From the NCBI RefSeq assembly GCF_026914265.1, contig NC_069127.1, forward strand, positions 70,174,223 to 70,238,222: a stretch of DNA of 64,000 bases, in the 5' to 3' direction. Position 1 is the first letter of the stretch. The number at the start of each line of letters is the position of its first letter. Position numbers and translations under genes: made by a program. Source of the DNA: Mya arenaria (taxonomy: Eukaryota > Mollusca > Bivalvia > Myida > Myidae). Of this stretch, positions 35,213-46,634 are shown in pieces. The notes under the pieces are model-generated. The model was not told where the DNA came from, ran no database searches, and worked only from the letters and a program-made list of their open reading frames with translations.

Positions 35213-36269
35213 ATTAGCAAGTAACTTTCGTGTTATCGACGACGCGACGTCAGTTTGGGATAGGTCTCAAAGTTGTACCATGAAGGATCACGTGATCAAA
35301 CTGGACCAGCCAACATTTTTATTGTAAAATAAAGATATAGAATATATATGATAAAAACATCACTTATAAACTAACAATTGCATAAAGTGATTCAAGAAGA
35401 AGGCAACATTAAGCTACCAACAAAGAAAACGTTTGTCTTTTACAGTTATTACAAACCTTTGGGCACATTCAATGGGTATTTAATAACTTGTCATCAAGCT
35501 CATAGGCTTCGTTTTTGTATGCTTCTGTTTCCGATTATATCGGCTAAATCTAGTGGTATTTAAATTACATGATCAATACAATACACCCTCTCAGGTAACA
35601 CCTTCGAAAGATTTTTCCAATCAAGCTAGATAAATTATAACATTTTTACCAACTACACGACAATGTACCTTGCTGTTATTCCCATGTATATAATGCTACT
35701 TACAATTTTGCTATTTAAGTGTATTCGAGTACCCTTTTAGATATAACCTTGAAAGAACTAACTATTTAACAGTGGTATGTCAACTAGCGGAACCGTGCGT
35801 ATGTGGATTGCCCGTACAGCCGGGAAAACTAGTTAAAGTTATCACTGTGTTCAGTGCTCAAATCCTTCTTACTTTTTGTAATTGTATGCATGGGTATAAT
35901 AAGGAACAGGTTTTATAAATACTTCTTCCATGTTTGTACCTATTTTAAACTATATGCTTTTACTTACAGGTCACAACCTGATTGTTATGTCTTTATATGT
36001 TATGTATGTTCGTTATTCATGTCGGAAAAATAGCGCTTTGAGCTTTGGTTCTCATATACCCGACTTAAAATAAAAACTATTGTATCTTGTTTATTTGTGC
36101 TAAAATTAAAGGAAATTCTAATTGATTTAAGTGATATTTACTCAAAAAGAGAAATATAGATATGTATAGATACATGTGTGTAAATTTGAGTCTAGTGCAT
36201 TAAATTATCAATGATTTAACTTTTTTCTCACATTGGAGTAAAAACATTATTATAAATATACACTACGAT
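35213..36269. other. No gene seen
   Basis: Short frames only; no motif, RNA or repeat supported. Confidence 0.35.
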
Positions 36270-36620
36270 CCAGTGGCGCCCCCCCCCATCCCCCCTAAAA
36301 TTACCGAAGTGATATTTTCATATCAAAATGGTATTGGACCACTCCCGGAAAATGGGATATGGTCGTCATATAGACCTATAGGGTCAATGTCGTGGTTACA
36401 TTTTGTCTCACTTCAGCCACAAATCGTTTTCCGATCATTATATGAAAAAACGCTTGAGCCTAGAGACCTCGAACTTGGTAGAGATCCCTCAAACATAACC
36501 AATATCCTAACTATTGTTAGGTTAGTTGGTCAAAGTTCAAGGTCGTGGTCTATATCCGATTTTGTTTAATAACTGAAGGTTGGTTTTATCCACCTACCTC
36601 AAACTTGGTATCCTGATTAA
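36270..36620. repeat. Probable dispersed repeat (CTCGAACTTGGTAGAGATCC)
   Basis: The style is of clam repeats: CAGTGGCGCCCCCCCCCATC start, GGACCACTCCCGGAAAATGG, CCTCGAACTTGGTAGAGATC, TCAAGGTCGTGGTC. There is no second copy in the window, so this is a style-based call. The 98-codon frame across it is not gene-like. Confidence 0.35.
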
Positions 36621-37439
36621 ATGCATCGGCTTCCTTTAAGTCATGTTTAAAAAGAAATTCGCGACGTCTTTGATGCTTTGGATCAAAATTAGTCTTGCAA
36701 TATACCATACATTAAAGTGTCCCTTCTTTGTGAATATAAAGTTAACCGGCCCATATATCACAATATTTTGATAAAATCCAGTTTTAATGACATCAGCTGT
36801 CCATATCATGTTTTTGGCTGATCCTGACCTCGCCAAAAATATAATATTGGCCGCTGACGTCATATAATATGGACCACTAAACGTTATTAAACTGGTGAGT
36901 GCTGATTGCAATTTTCACGACGACATTTTTTCGCAAGTAAACCTTATTAGATTTGCTCAATAAAACACATAAAACTCATTATACACACCTTCAGGGACTG
37001 ACTGCCCGGTCCTTATACTGTCATATGACCCTCAGTGGTGTGTAATATTTCTTAATTATCACATGCTACTCGGACAGTAATTAGTGGTAATACATTTTGC
37101 ATGGTTTTAAACATTATCGTACAAGTTAAGATAATTTTGACAAATATTGTATATGTATTTCACGGGACGTAAGAAAACAATATGAACACGTAAACGCCGT
37201 GCCTGTACCAACACCAACGTCGGACATCTATTTATAGCACACCGAATAGGCATTTTCAGTTAATTCAGCCGTGCTGTAAATCTATATCTGTCACCCGCCA
37301 TGCTAGATGAGTCACGCGCTGTGACGCAATACGTTTTATTTATTTTATTACACACTTTATGTAAGCATAATTATGATATTTCATTCAATATATACAGTGT
37401 GTGTAAAACACGTGATAAATTACGTCATACATAAAAATA
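36621..37439. other. No gene seen
   Basis: A near-palindrome lies around 36750-36870 (GGCCCATATATCACAATATT against AAATATAATATTGGCC). Otherwise featureless. Confidence 0.35.
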
Positions 37440-37765
37440 GAACTGCTAATGTTTGACCTGACGCAATGTGAGAAAGTTCCTTTAAACTAATTTGAAAGGA
37501 TGAGTAAGCTGCAGCCACTATACGTAATATGGTTTAGTAGGCCAGGCCAACTTTTCGTATTTGACGAGGGATATCACAGTAATTTTTATAAAGGGTAACA
37601 ACAATTTTTTCTTACCAACAAGCAAAAAACAGCCAATAAAGACATCGCCATTTTTACCACCATATTTTTGTTTCTAAAACATCAGCTCGTTCTTTTTTTG
37701 AATACGTGTGATTTGAAGCCGTTTTCGCTCGCCTTCTCATGGCTTCTTCCGGGACGCATCATTAT
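37440..37765 (+). repeat. Dispersed repeat (GACGAGGGAT ... CTTCTTCCGGGACGC), uninterrupted copy
   Basis: It runs from about TGTGAGAAAG through ATGAGTAAGCTGCAGCC, TTTGACGAGGGATATCA, TTCTTACCAACAAGCAAAAA and CATTTTTACCACCATA to TCTTCCGGGACGC. The same order is found at 43.8-43.93 and 45.31-45.47 kb, where a LINE separates the halves, so this copy is the empty-site reference. Confidence 0.75.
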
Positions 37766-38339
37766 TTTTTAAGTCTCATCAATGCAACATTTATTCATTT
37801 CATGATAATAAACACACAATATAATTCATTTCCACTCAAAGTATGAGTTTAACGAAACTATCGTTACAGCATATTGCTATAACAACAAACGAATAATACA
37901 CATACAACATGGAGTTATGTACTTAAATCATGATATACATTATATTTACACGATAAAAACCATGAGTGAATGCCAATCCTGGTTTAAAAAATAAATTGAA
38001 ACAAGGATTTTAAATAACTCGCACTATCATGCATAATTAAGAAATGGAGGATTAATACCATCTTAGTAAGACAGGAGATGAACTGATAAGCAGTTATTAC
38101 TAGATTTACTTTAAATAGCATTACTTTAAGTTAAATTTACTTAAATATTGTTAGATCCTTTGGCACACCATCTTTACAACATGTGATTTGATAGTATTAA
38201 AGACTGCCAATATAATTCAGACATGCTTTAAAATAATGGATTGATAGTATTCGAGTTTTTTAACAATGGCATTCTGATAGTATCGTAAAGTCTACAATTT
38301 CTGACTCACTATTTTCCCCAAAAGGCAAAGAAGATCGTT
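37766..38339. other. No gene seen
   Basis: AT-rich; words such as TTGATAGTATT recur (38189, 38240) without a clear unit. Confidence 0.3.
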
Positions 38340-39229
38340 CAAGGCAAGATTTTCATATTGAATTATGACTTTAAACAAATATAACTTCACTATTACTTTA
38401 TCATTTAAAATGAAACATATCGCAGTCTATATGGAGGCTATTCGTTGCCAAAAGTCCGGACGTGTAATTCCCACAATGTGCTTCTTAATCGTACTAAATA
38501 TCTCTTACATTTGTCAATGTAGACGTGCTATTTGTTGTTTCTATTCGTCAGTTGTTCCGTATTGATTTGTCATTTGTCATTATAGTAGTCAAAATGTATA
38601 TTTGTCAGATCGACCCTGTATAAACTCACTAAAACATAGATCGTATAACTTGCCTTTAACAATATGATGATGTAATTTAGAAAGCCGAATCATGCATATG
38701 TAAAACTGCAATCCTACAGTCGAAATTCGCATTCGTAAAATGAACATTTGCAGTCCAACAAGTCCAGCTTTACAAAAGTGAATTGACAAGTTCAGAATTA
38801 CAAGGATAGACGATTTCGCCTATACCTTATATGGTAAATGTCACCGAAAGAAACGAAGGTGAATGGACGGAGCTAACGAATCAGATTTTCTTTCGTTTAT
38901 TTCCGTCGAATCAAGCAAGGGAGATAACATCTTCGCCTACCTCCTGTAAATTCCCGGTTGTAAGTCCGAGTACTCTCTCTTATTTCACAATAAAAACTAA
39001 AATTAACTTCATCTTTTATTTAATTTTGACGATCAATGTTCCTAAATGGGTTTTAAATCACCATATTATTTAGTCAATTGCAGTTGGGTGTATCTGAGCT
39101 GGGCTCACGGACCCAGATTTATACTGCCACTGTCAGTTTTTTTTTACTTATATACCCAAGCAAGCAAAAATTGTTCATTTATTTTATTTACAAGTGGACC
39201 ATGGGCGGGTCGTTCAGTGTGTGTGTGGG

Positions 39230-39512
39230 GGAGCTGTAGGGCCTGTGCCCCCCCCCCCCCCAGTTGGCCCGCAAGTAAACTTAAAGGTTATTTTTTTTGT
39301 CAATATTTCTCAGAAAAAAGTACTTAATTACGCCATAATGCACCAATTCAGACTAAAAATATTTGATATATTCTATGGGGAGTACCCCTTAACCCCACTT
39401 CCCACATTTTGAACATATTAATGTCATGCCCACTCGAGGGATCATGTCCAAAAATGTGTGCCCTTAAGTAACGCCCCTCTAACGCAAGTCCTTGTTCAAA
39501 ACCTGCTCCAGC
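39230..39512 (-). mobile_element. MITE, GAGCAGGTTTT end, copy 3
   Basis: In reverse complement it reads CTGGAGCAGGTTTTGAACAA, then TTGCGTTAGAGGGGCGTTAC and CTTAAGGG, the landmarks of the copies at 24555 and 34132. A run of 14 C at 39249-39262 lies near its inner end. Confidence 0.7.
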
Positions 39513-40204
39513 AAACCCACGAAACTTTTGATGAACATCATAATGATATCCACCTAGTTTTGTCTGATGTTATACATTTACTATCTTAATAAGCATGTAT
39601 GGTGTAAACGTGTAATTTCAATACATCATTGAAACAAAATATCCATGTGGATGGAAGAACAGCCCTCCAACCCATTTGTGTCCCCAAGTTATGAATTACG
39701 GGATCTGCCACTGTGAACCATAACAAGTGGGGGATTTCAAGAACATGAAAAAATAGATATCGTGAGTCTTAGATTAGAAAAACAAACGCGCGATTTTTCC
39801 CCTCCAAAGGGGCTAGGTCCGCTTCGCCTCAATGTAAAAAAAGCCCTGACTGTTGAGTGTGGGTGGGGTATAAAAGCTAGCAGCAAGTAATAATTGTTTA
39901 TTAGCAATAAATTGACTTCATCATTAAAATACTTTATTAATTACCTATAAAATAATATTCGTTACAGTATAATGTACGAGTTATATGAAGTTATAATCTT
40001 AGTGTATTTTATCCATACAGTTCCAGCTACCAGGTAAGGAACCTCTGGGGCATCTTAGTGAATAATTTCCACTTAATGAAAATTTAGATTTTTTTCTTCG
40101 TAAATTTTAAATTATCTAATATTACTTGCAATCTTAAACATTGCAAAAAGGCAAGAAAGTGTCCTCTAATGGTTGAATTTAAAATAGTGTTTATAGTAAT
40201 TTAA

Positions 40205-40542
40205 AGCTGCACTCTCACATATTGACAGTTTTGACAACCTTTTTTTGTCCCAGACTCGGCTGATTTTGGCAGCAATGCTTTCTATACAAATAATAAGATT
40301 ACTCACAATAAAACAGATCTAAATTGTTTGGAAAACTGCCGACATTTTTCATTTTTCTTAAAACGTTATTGTTGTATCACTTTTAGCCATAAAACATCAA
40401 TTTGCGAACGTAAAACTGAAAAACTGTATCTGATCTTTTGTCAGCAGTCTTATACCACTGGTATCCAGACATTTACGGAAAAATTGGCTAATTCCATAAC
40501 AAAATATAGTTGTCAACACGGCCAATCTGTGAGGGTGCAGCT
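40205..40542. mobile_element. TTAA MITE, AGCTGCACTCTCACA family, copy 3
   Basis: TTAA at 40201-40204 and 40543-40546. The ends AGCTGCACTCTCACATATT and (inverted) AGCTGCACCCTCACAGATT match the family. 338 bp, non-coding. Nested in the 2.87-kb element. Confidence 0.9.
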
Positions 40543-41630
40543 TTAAAAGAAAAATAAGACAATGGGACTTTTCATTTTTGAAGTATAATTTAATGCTAAT
40601 GGCTTATATTTTGTTGTGTTTGAGTCAAGTATCATTTTGCATACATCTCATTTCATGTCATATGTGCGTATTAATTACTATCATATAGACAAAAACATGT
40701 TGTAATATCATATATTATTTTATTCGACATGAAATAATTTATAATCCATCCTGTTTCCAAATCATAGTCCATAGTGTCATAATATAGATGATTCGTAATG
40801 TCCATAATAAGGTTCGCAATGTCCATGGTCCAAAGTATCCATAATTGGTTTAAATAGAGCCGAGTGATAGCGGAAATTTCCGAAAGACGTAAGGAGGAGT
40901 TAAGACATGGTTAAGGCGGAGCTATCTATAAATAAAATTAAATTCATCTCATGTTCAACTGCGAATGAAAAGTTACCACCATACAATGTATTTTGTAGAA
41001 CTACGAACTGAAATCTGTCTTCTACACACCGCAATGTAAAACCCGGCATGTGACTTTCACAGAATGACGTGTGTTTTAACATACACAACTTTATAAACAC
41101 GACTGAATCGTCTGATGAATAGATGCAACGAGAATAAAACTCCAATCGGTACAATGAAAAATGAAAATGTGCAGTGTAAAATGTAAATATAAACCGATGA
41201 GTTGGCGGTTGTAAAATGTAAATTGGTAAATCATCAATGATACAAACCTAAAATACACACATACACGTCTGGACTTTTGGCAACGAATAGCCTCCATAAG
41301 TCTACGCCGCTCACGGAGCCCCGCCTTCTGTGTTTAACCAGAGTTTGATTGAGAGTTTAGTTTCTTAAAACACTTCGACAAACCTTTTCACAATATGGCC
41401 GTCTGACAAAACATTTTCTTGGAGAAAGGTTTGTCGAAGTGTTTGTGGAAACTAATAACCAAATCGAACTCGGTAATAAGGCGGGGCTCTTTAAGCGGCA
41501 TAGACTGCCTTTTGTTTCATTTAAAATGGTGTCGAAAAGGAAAAGTTATCTTTGATTTAAGTCTTCATTTTAAATATTCCATTCCGATGTAGCATATATG
41601 ACGCAATTTATCACGTGGTTTACACACACT

Positions 41631-42194
41631 GCTATGTTTTGCGTCCAATTTCAGTAGAAACAAAGAAGCAGAGTTCAAACTGCAAGAATTGTATTTTCGT
41701 TCATTTCCTTAACTTATGAGTAATCAGAAAACAATACCTTTTCGATCAGGCCCTAATTTTTCAAAACTTTTTAAGGTTAACAGGCTTAAGAAGCTGATTT
41801 AAATAAGCCAAAATACATACTTATATTTGATTTTGATCAGAGAAAAATGGTTAATTGTGATTTTGATAAAACTAAATCCAACGTAAAGTCTAAAAAGTCT
41901 TAAAGATTAATAGATAGAACACAATTCATAGAAAACCAAAAATAGTGAAATTAGCTAAATCCTGTTATATAAGACTTTAGAAATTTCGAGAATTTGGTGC
42001 CAGGCATCAAAATCTAACATTAACGCCAATACTTCTATTGGCATATAAAAATATTTTATACATCGGCCGTATCAAGTCGGTATCTTTCACAAGTTCCCAG
42101 TCAGAGTTAGTTCTGCTTTATTTCGAAGGCGTTATGATTTTCGATTTATTTTGTCGTACTTCGTATCAGGGACATTTGATCCGTTGGCGTTAAG
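41631..42194. other. 3' flank of the Ig gene; no gene seen
   Basis: AT-rich. On the minus strand it is downstream of the Ig exon stop, so it may include the 3' untranslated region, but I cannot place a clear polyadenylation signal. Confidence 0.3.
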
Positions 42195-43105
42195 TTAGTT
42201 AGGTTCCTTAAGTTCAACGACATTCACAGTTGCATTGGCAACGAATCCCTCTCCCTTCGCCTCGCACGTGTACGTTCCAAAGTCGAAAACGATCAGGGTA
42301 CCCGCGCGTGTAACCAAGGTGACGAACCTAGCAGGTATATGTGCACCTGCCGGCTCCATGTTAAAGTAGTATTTCCATGTTGTAGACATCACTTTATTCC
42401 CATGAACGTCAATCCAGTATGTTTCGTATAACGGCTCCCCTTGCGCGATACACGTTAACGTAGAAATACCTCCCCTTTTGACGTAAATGGTCTTTTCCAT
42501 GACGTCAACCTCAACAGGAAACCTAACAATAAGAGTGATTGTATAATCCTCATAACTAACAGAATTCTCTCCACGACACGTGTAGACGTCCGTAGCGTGA
42601 CGCTTGATGTTAGGTAGAACAAGTTTGTTGCCCGTGATGCCGATAGGCTGTTTGTCGTCACCCCTAAACCACGTAATGGTCGGTACAGGTTCGCCAATAA
42701 ATGCGCAGGTAAGGTTCACAGTGCCGTCTTCATCGACGCTCACATCCGATGAGCTTGTTCCGCCATAGTCGATTTTCGGAGCCACCAAGATCAGAAGTTG
42801 GACGTTGGACAGCACCACGTGTTGGCTCATCGTGCACGTGTAATTCGCCGCGAATGTGTCCGTGACTGACATAATCAGAAGATTCCATTCAAAATTGGTA
42901 GTCTTGACGACCTCAATCTGGTTCTTGTATTTGAGGATACTTACACCGGAAGTGATGTAAGAGTCCTTTGATGATTCCCAGCGTACCGAGACCAAGTCGG
43001 GATCCAAACCGGAAGTCAGGCGGCACGGCAGCATAATCTGCTGCCCGCGCCAAACGCGGAGTGTAACCTGCTGGGGGTTTCCATCGCCACCAGAAAGAAG
43101 CAGAC
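42195..43105 (-). CDS. Lachesin-like protein, terminal exon with three Ig domains
   Basis: The exon opens at a TCTATTGCAG acceptor (AG at 43107-43106) with a two-base partial codon, reads LLLSGGDGNPQQVTLRVW, and runs 301 residues to TAA at 42195. Ig domain 1 is V-like (IMLPCRL, VRWES, EWNLLIMSVTD, NYTCTMS). Domain 2 is I-set (VDEDGTVNLTCAF, PTITWFRG, ATDVYTCRGENSV). Domain 3 has VKRGGISTLTCIAQGEP, YWIDVHG and FGTYTCEAKGEG. The Cys pairs and the core Trp (VRW, TWF, YWI) are in place, as are several N-glycosylation sites. Domain order and the EWxLxIxSV block resemble lachesin/IgLON-type neural adhesion proteins at the cell surface. There is no transmembrane segment or GPI-type hydrophobic tail before the stop, so it may be secreted, or its anchor may be in another isoform. 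Signal-peptide exon(s) must lie upstream (above 43110) and were not found. Confidence 0.8.
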
Positions 43106-43799
43106 CTGCAATAGACGTTTTTGTTTGTTCAACATTCTTTAGAACAAAGGTATCTGGTATAAACGATTTCCATTAAAAATATCGAAGTTGGCTGAAATGA
43201 ATCCAACCTGATTTTTGCTTCATATTTGGTTTAATACAGGGGATTCGAATTTCCTCGAAATTATTTTTTGATAGTATTTCCTACACAGTAAAAATCCAGT
43301 TTTCATTTTCAATTGTAAAATGATTAATAATTTTTTCTCCTTAAATGGAAAACTCAATATTTCAAAACATAAAGATGCACACTTACTCACAAATAAGATT
43401 TACCACAATGAATATGTTTTTTTAATATACCCAAAAGGATGAATAAATGTCGAAAGCAATGGTTCTTATGAAGGATACCGTGTTTAGTTTGTTAGTAAAG
43501 TGCAGAAAGCACGGTATTTCTATCGTATGGAATGATAGTAGATCAGAGTAAGACTTTTAGCACTCACCAATCATTTAATATTTTGCGTTTTCATCTAGAA
43601 AATACACAAATTCAATCTGGTACCAGTAACGTTTTTTCCATAAATGCATAAGTCAATAAGTAAATAAAGGTTTATCATTCAAAATTTATGTTTGTTATAC
43701 ATGTGTATGCATTGAATAAGAGTTTCAGTTTAAGAAGAAAATTTTCTTATGACGACTTAGCATGCTGCACGACTTTTTTCGCAAAACATAACATCGTCC
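43106..43799. other. Intron upstream of the Ig exon; no exon recognised
   Basis: AT-rich sequence. I looked for a signal-peptide exon on the minus strand and could not support one. Confidence 0.35.
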
Positions 43800-45640
43800 A
43801 TGTTTAATCTGGTGAAATGTAAGAAAGATCCTCTCAAATGTTATGAAAGAATGAATAAGCTACAACCACTCCGCGTAAGAGGAATAATGTGGCCAAGACA
43901 ACTTTTCATATTTGACGAGGGATTTCAGAACAGAACTGAACAGATATTTTATTAAGACGTGTACAAAGTACATCATCTTCTTAACAACAAATGCATGATT
44001 AATAAACAAACACATGGTATGGCATAGGTTATACATTATATGAAATAGAATCATAAATGTATTCAAAAATATATATTCAAATCAGGTGAGGATGAACACA
44101 ACTATTATAATTTGAAGTTGATCTACATATACTCAGAGGTTGCTTGACAAATAAAGATAGTTTTTTTTAAGTTCTTGTTTATTTCTTGTGTTTAACAGTT
44201 CAATGAACTTATAAACAGACGGACTTAAATAAATATACCGTTTTATGTATTTCTTTCTTATAGTTTCAAAACGTGTACATATACAAATAAAATGAAATTA
44301 ATCTTCTATATCTCTTGAATTACAGCATTAACAATATCTTTCTTCACGTTGTATACATTACGATTACATCTGCACGTTTGAACCCTAAACGGGTGTGCAG
44401 AAAGTCTAAGCCTACAGAAAATAGTCGTAAGCTTTTAGGTAATAAATAAAAATAATTTTCATGCACAAAAGTAGTCTTAAGTTCCTTATACAAAAATTTA
44501 ACTGGTTTATCAAGGGATCTATACCATTCTTGCTTAAAACAATCAATTATTCTTGTTTTAAATTCAGATAAAGTACTTTTCATTGATAATATTAGGATTA
44601 TTGAATACGTATGCATAACCATACTGGATCGACAACTTTTTAACATTTGAAACCCAGTTAATTTTTCCATTATAACAGTCAGAAAATGCATACTTATATA
44701 CAATATTTATTACAATGTTATCGCTATTTGAAACCTTTAACCAATGTTGTATAAATCTAACATATTCATGTACATAAATAGGATATCTACCAAGCTCCTA
44801 ATACACACTTGCTGTACATGTATTTTTTTCCAACGTTTAACAAACGTTAACAAAACTTTAAATGGATTTTTTCAATTTCCTTAGACACAAAAAGTCCCCA
44901 AATTTCGGAAGAATAATTAAAAACGGAGGCAACAAAAGCATTAAAGAGTTGACAACAATTTTTTCGTTTCAGGTAAAACTCCTTACATATTCAAAATAAC
45001 ACATTTAATGCCTTTACAGCTTTGCCCGTTAAATGTTCCTGGTTCAAAGAACAATTACCAGTGTAATTAAAAACAGTTCCTAAGTAATTAAAATCAATAA
45101 CGACATCAATAGGCCGGCCATTGTAGATCCAATTTCCTGTTGTCAGTAGCCCTCCCGTTTTACGAAAGAACATAAGTTTGGTTTTAAGTGTATTTACTGA
45201 TAAACCCCAATTACCACAATTTTCTGAAAGTTTATCTAAATGTTTCTGAGTTTCAACTGGTGTTTCACCTTCAATAGCCAGTAACTGTTAAATTCTAAAA
45301 AAATAAAAATGATTTTATATTTGTTCTTACCGACAAGCAAATATCCAGCCAACAAAGACCTCTCCATCTTTACCATCATAGTTCTTTTAGAACGTTAGAT
45401 CATTGTTTTAAACACAGTGTTTACTTCAAACCATTTTCTCTAGCGGTGTTGTTGTTTCTTCCGGGATGCTTTATTTCCTGGTTCCGCTTTATTGTTTGTA
45501 ATAGTTTGAATGGATTAGTCACTAACACCATATGATCAGGCAGAATATTAAAGAACAAAAAGTTGTTTTTTTCTAATCGAACAGTGTTACATGCTTTTCT
45601 ACACATTTTCCCATCTTTGTTTTATTTTATATTTAATAGT
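43800..45640 (+). repeat. Dispersed repeat, copy split by a LINE
   Basis: 43800-43928 matches the left half of the repeat at 37440 (GAATAAGCTxCAxCCACT, TATTTGACGAGGGATTTCAG). 45310-45470 matches its right half (TTCTTACCGACAAGCAAATA, CATCTTTACCATCATA, TTCTTCCGGGATGC). 45400-45640 also matches 23445-23690 (GGATTAGTCACTAACACCAT, ATCGAACAGTGTTACATG). Confidence 0.75.
43930..45305 (-). mobile_element. 5'-truncated LINE, carboxy-terminal reverse transcriptase part
   Basis: On the minus strand, frames read LAIEGETPVETQKHLDKLSE, NWGLSVNTLKTKLMFFRKTG, GNWIYNGRPIDVVIDFNYLG and VFNYTGNCSLNQEHLTGKAV (45290-44991). After a break comes KNCCQLFNAFVASVFNYSSE then IWGLFVSKEIEKIHLKF. A longer frame follows at 44703-44344, ending LRLFSVGLDFLHTRLGFKRA. 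These are the thumb and downstream blocks of a non-LTR retrotransposon protein, with the FNYLG(T/V)VF motif typical of mollusc copies. The fragment at 29.1-29.9 kb is the same family. About 400 bp of 3' untranslated sequence follow. Several stops and frame breaks show it is dead. It interrupts a dispersed repeat. Confidence 0.8.
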
Positions 45641-46619
45641 TTATTAAAGGCTCCTCTACATTTACAGATAAAGCATTCACGGACATATAAAACACGTACA
45701 CCATGTGGTCATTCTTATTTTTTTTACAAGAGACTGTTACAATAACAATTTGATATCGCACAATAAAACTATATGCAGTAGATAAAACCATCGATATACT
45801 CTTCGTGCTATATTGAATTGCAAAAATTAATCATATCTTATCATATTATGTTATATTTAAACAATATCAGAGAACTGCATATTAGTCCATTTTTATCGAA
45901 TTATTTTGACTATGGATATTTTGTATAGATGTATTACATTTACACATTTACTGTACAGTTTTAAACATATTTTATAAAATAATATCATATAAAAATCGTC
46001 CGTATACTACATTCTTCTAATATTTCTTTTCTCAATTACTCAACCTATGTTGGATACAAATATTTTATACAAATTCTTACATAACGGAACTGTTACCAGG
46101 ATGCAGCTTCTAACATTGCATACAAATTAAGAACCGTGCGGATAAATTACAACGAATATTTAATATGTACTCGCTGTTTATGGAACGGCAAGCTTGTCAT
46201 TATGATATATAGCTAATACTGCACCGACCCGCATGATTCAAGTATATATATAGCTCCTAAAGGAAAAAGAGAGAGAAAAAGAGAGTTAAAAAACAACAAC
46301 AACAAAATATTGAATGCTACAGTTGAAATGATAGCAAGTATTTTTTTAAAACAATAGAACTTGTAGCACTATTTTAGTATCGTTTTCTAAATTCATGTGT
46401 GTTCACTCAATTTCTTAAGTCACACTACATCCCTATACTGTATATGGATAGTAAAGGGTAACTCCGACGAAAGCATCAATTAGTTGTGTCAGCTCACATT
46501 GCTACTACGCTTTAGTCTGCATTATTCAATTTGTTTGATACATATGTACATTATTTTTATTTTTTTTAAGGTTTTCTGCTACCAAATATGTTATTTTAAC
46601 AAAAAATAAAATAATTTAC
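45641..46619. other. No gene seen
   Basis: AT-rich; short purine tract GGAAAAAGAGAGAGAAAAAG near 46261. Minus-strand AATAAA-type signals near 46555 could serve the unit at 46635-47204. Confidence 0.35.
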
Positions 46620-46634
46620 AAAACAAATCACACA

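Larger units (their letters stand above)
38430..41298. mobile_element. 2.87-kb non-autonomous DNA element with 6-bp target duplication
   Basis: The ends are inverted repeats of about 37 bp starting TATGGAGGCTATTCGTTGCC, with one mismatch. AGTCTA occurs directly outside at 38424-38429 and 41299-41304, and the foldback element at 33.6 kb shows a single AGTCTA at that point, which confirms the duplication. Short subterminal words (GTAAAATGTAAAT near the right end, TTGTCATTTGTCAT near the left) resemble transposase-binding repeats. No transposase is present. Two MITEs (39230-39512, 40205-40542) inserted into it later. Superfamily not recognised. Confidence 0.8.
38340..41630. mobile_element. Foldback element split by a nested insertion
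   Basis: 38340-38429 resembles the left arm of the foldback element at 33585 (TATGACTTTAAACAAATATAAC, TGAAACATAxCGCAGTCTA). From 41299 the loop and right arm follow (AGTCTACGCCGCTCACGGAG ... GCATATATGACGCAATTTAT). The loop carries its own inverted pair, AACACTTCGACAAACC (about 41367-41382) against GGTTTGTCGAAGTGTT. The halves are separated by 38430-41298. Confidence 0.75.
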
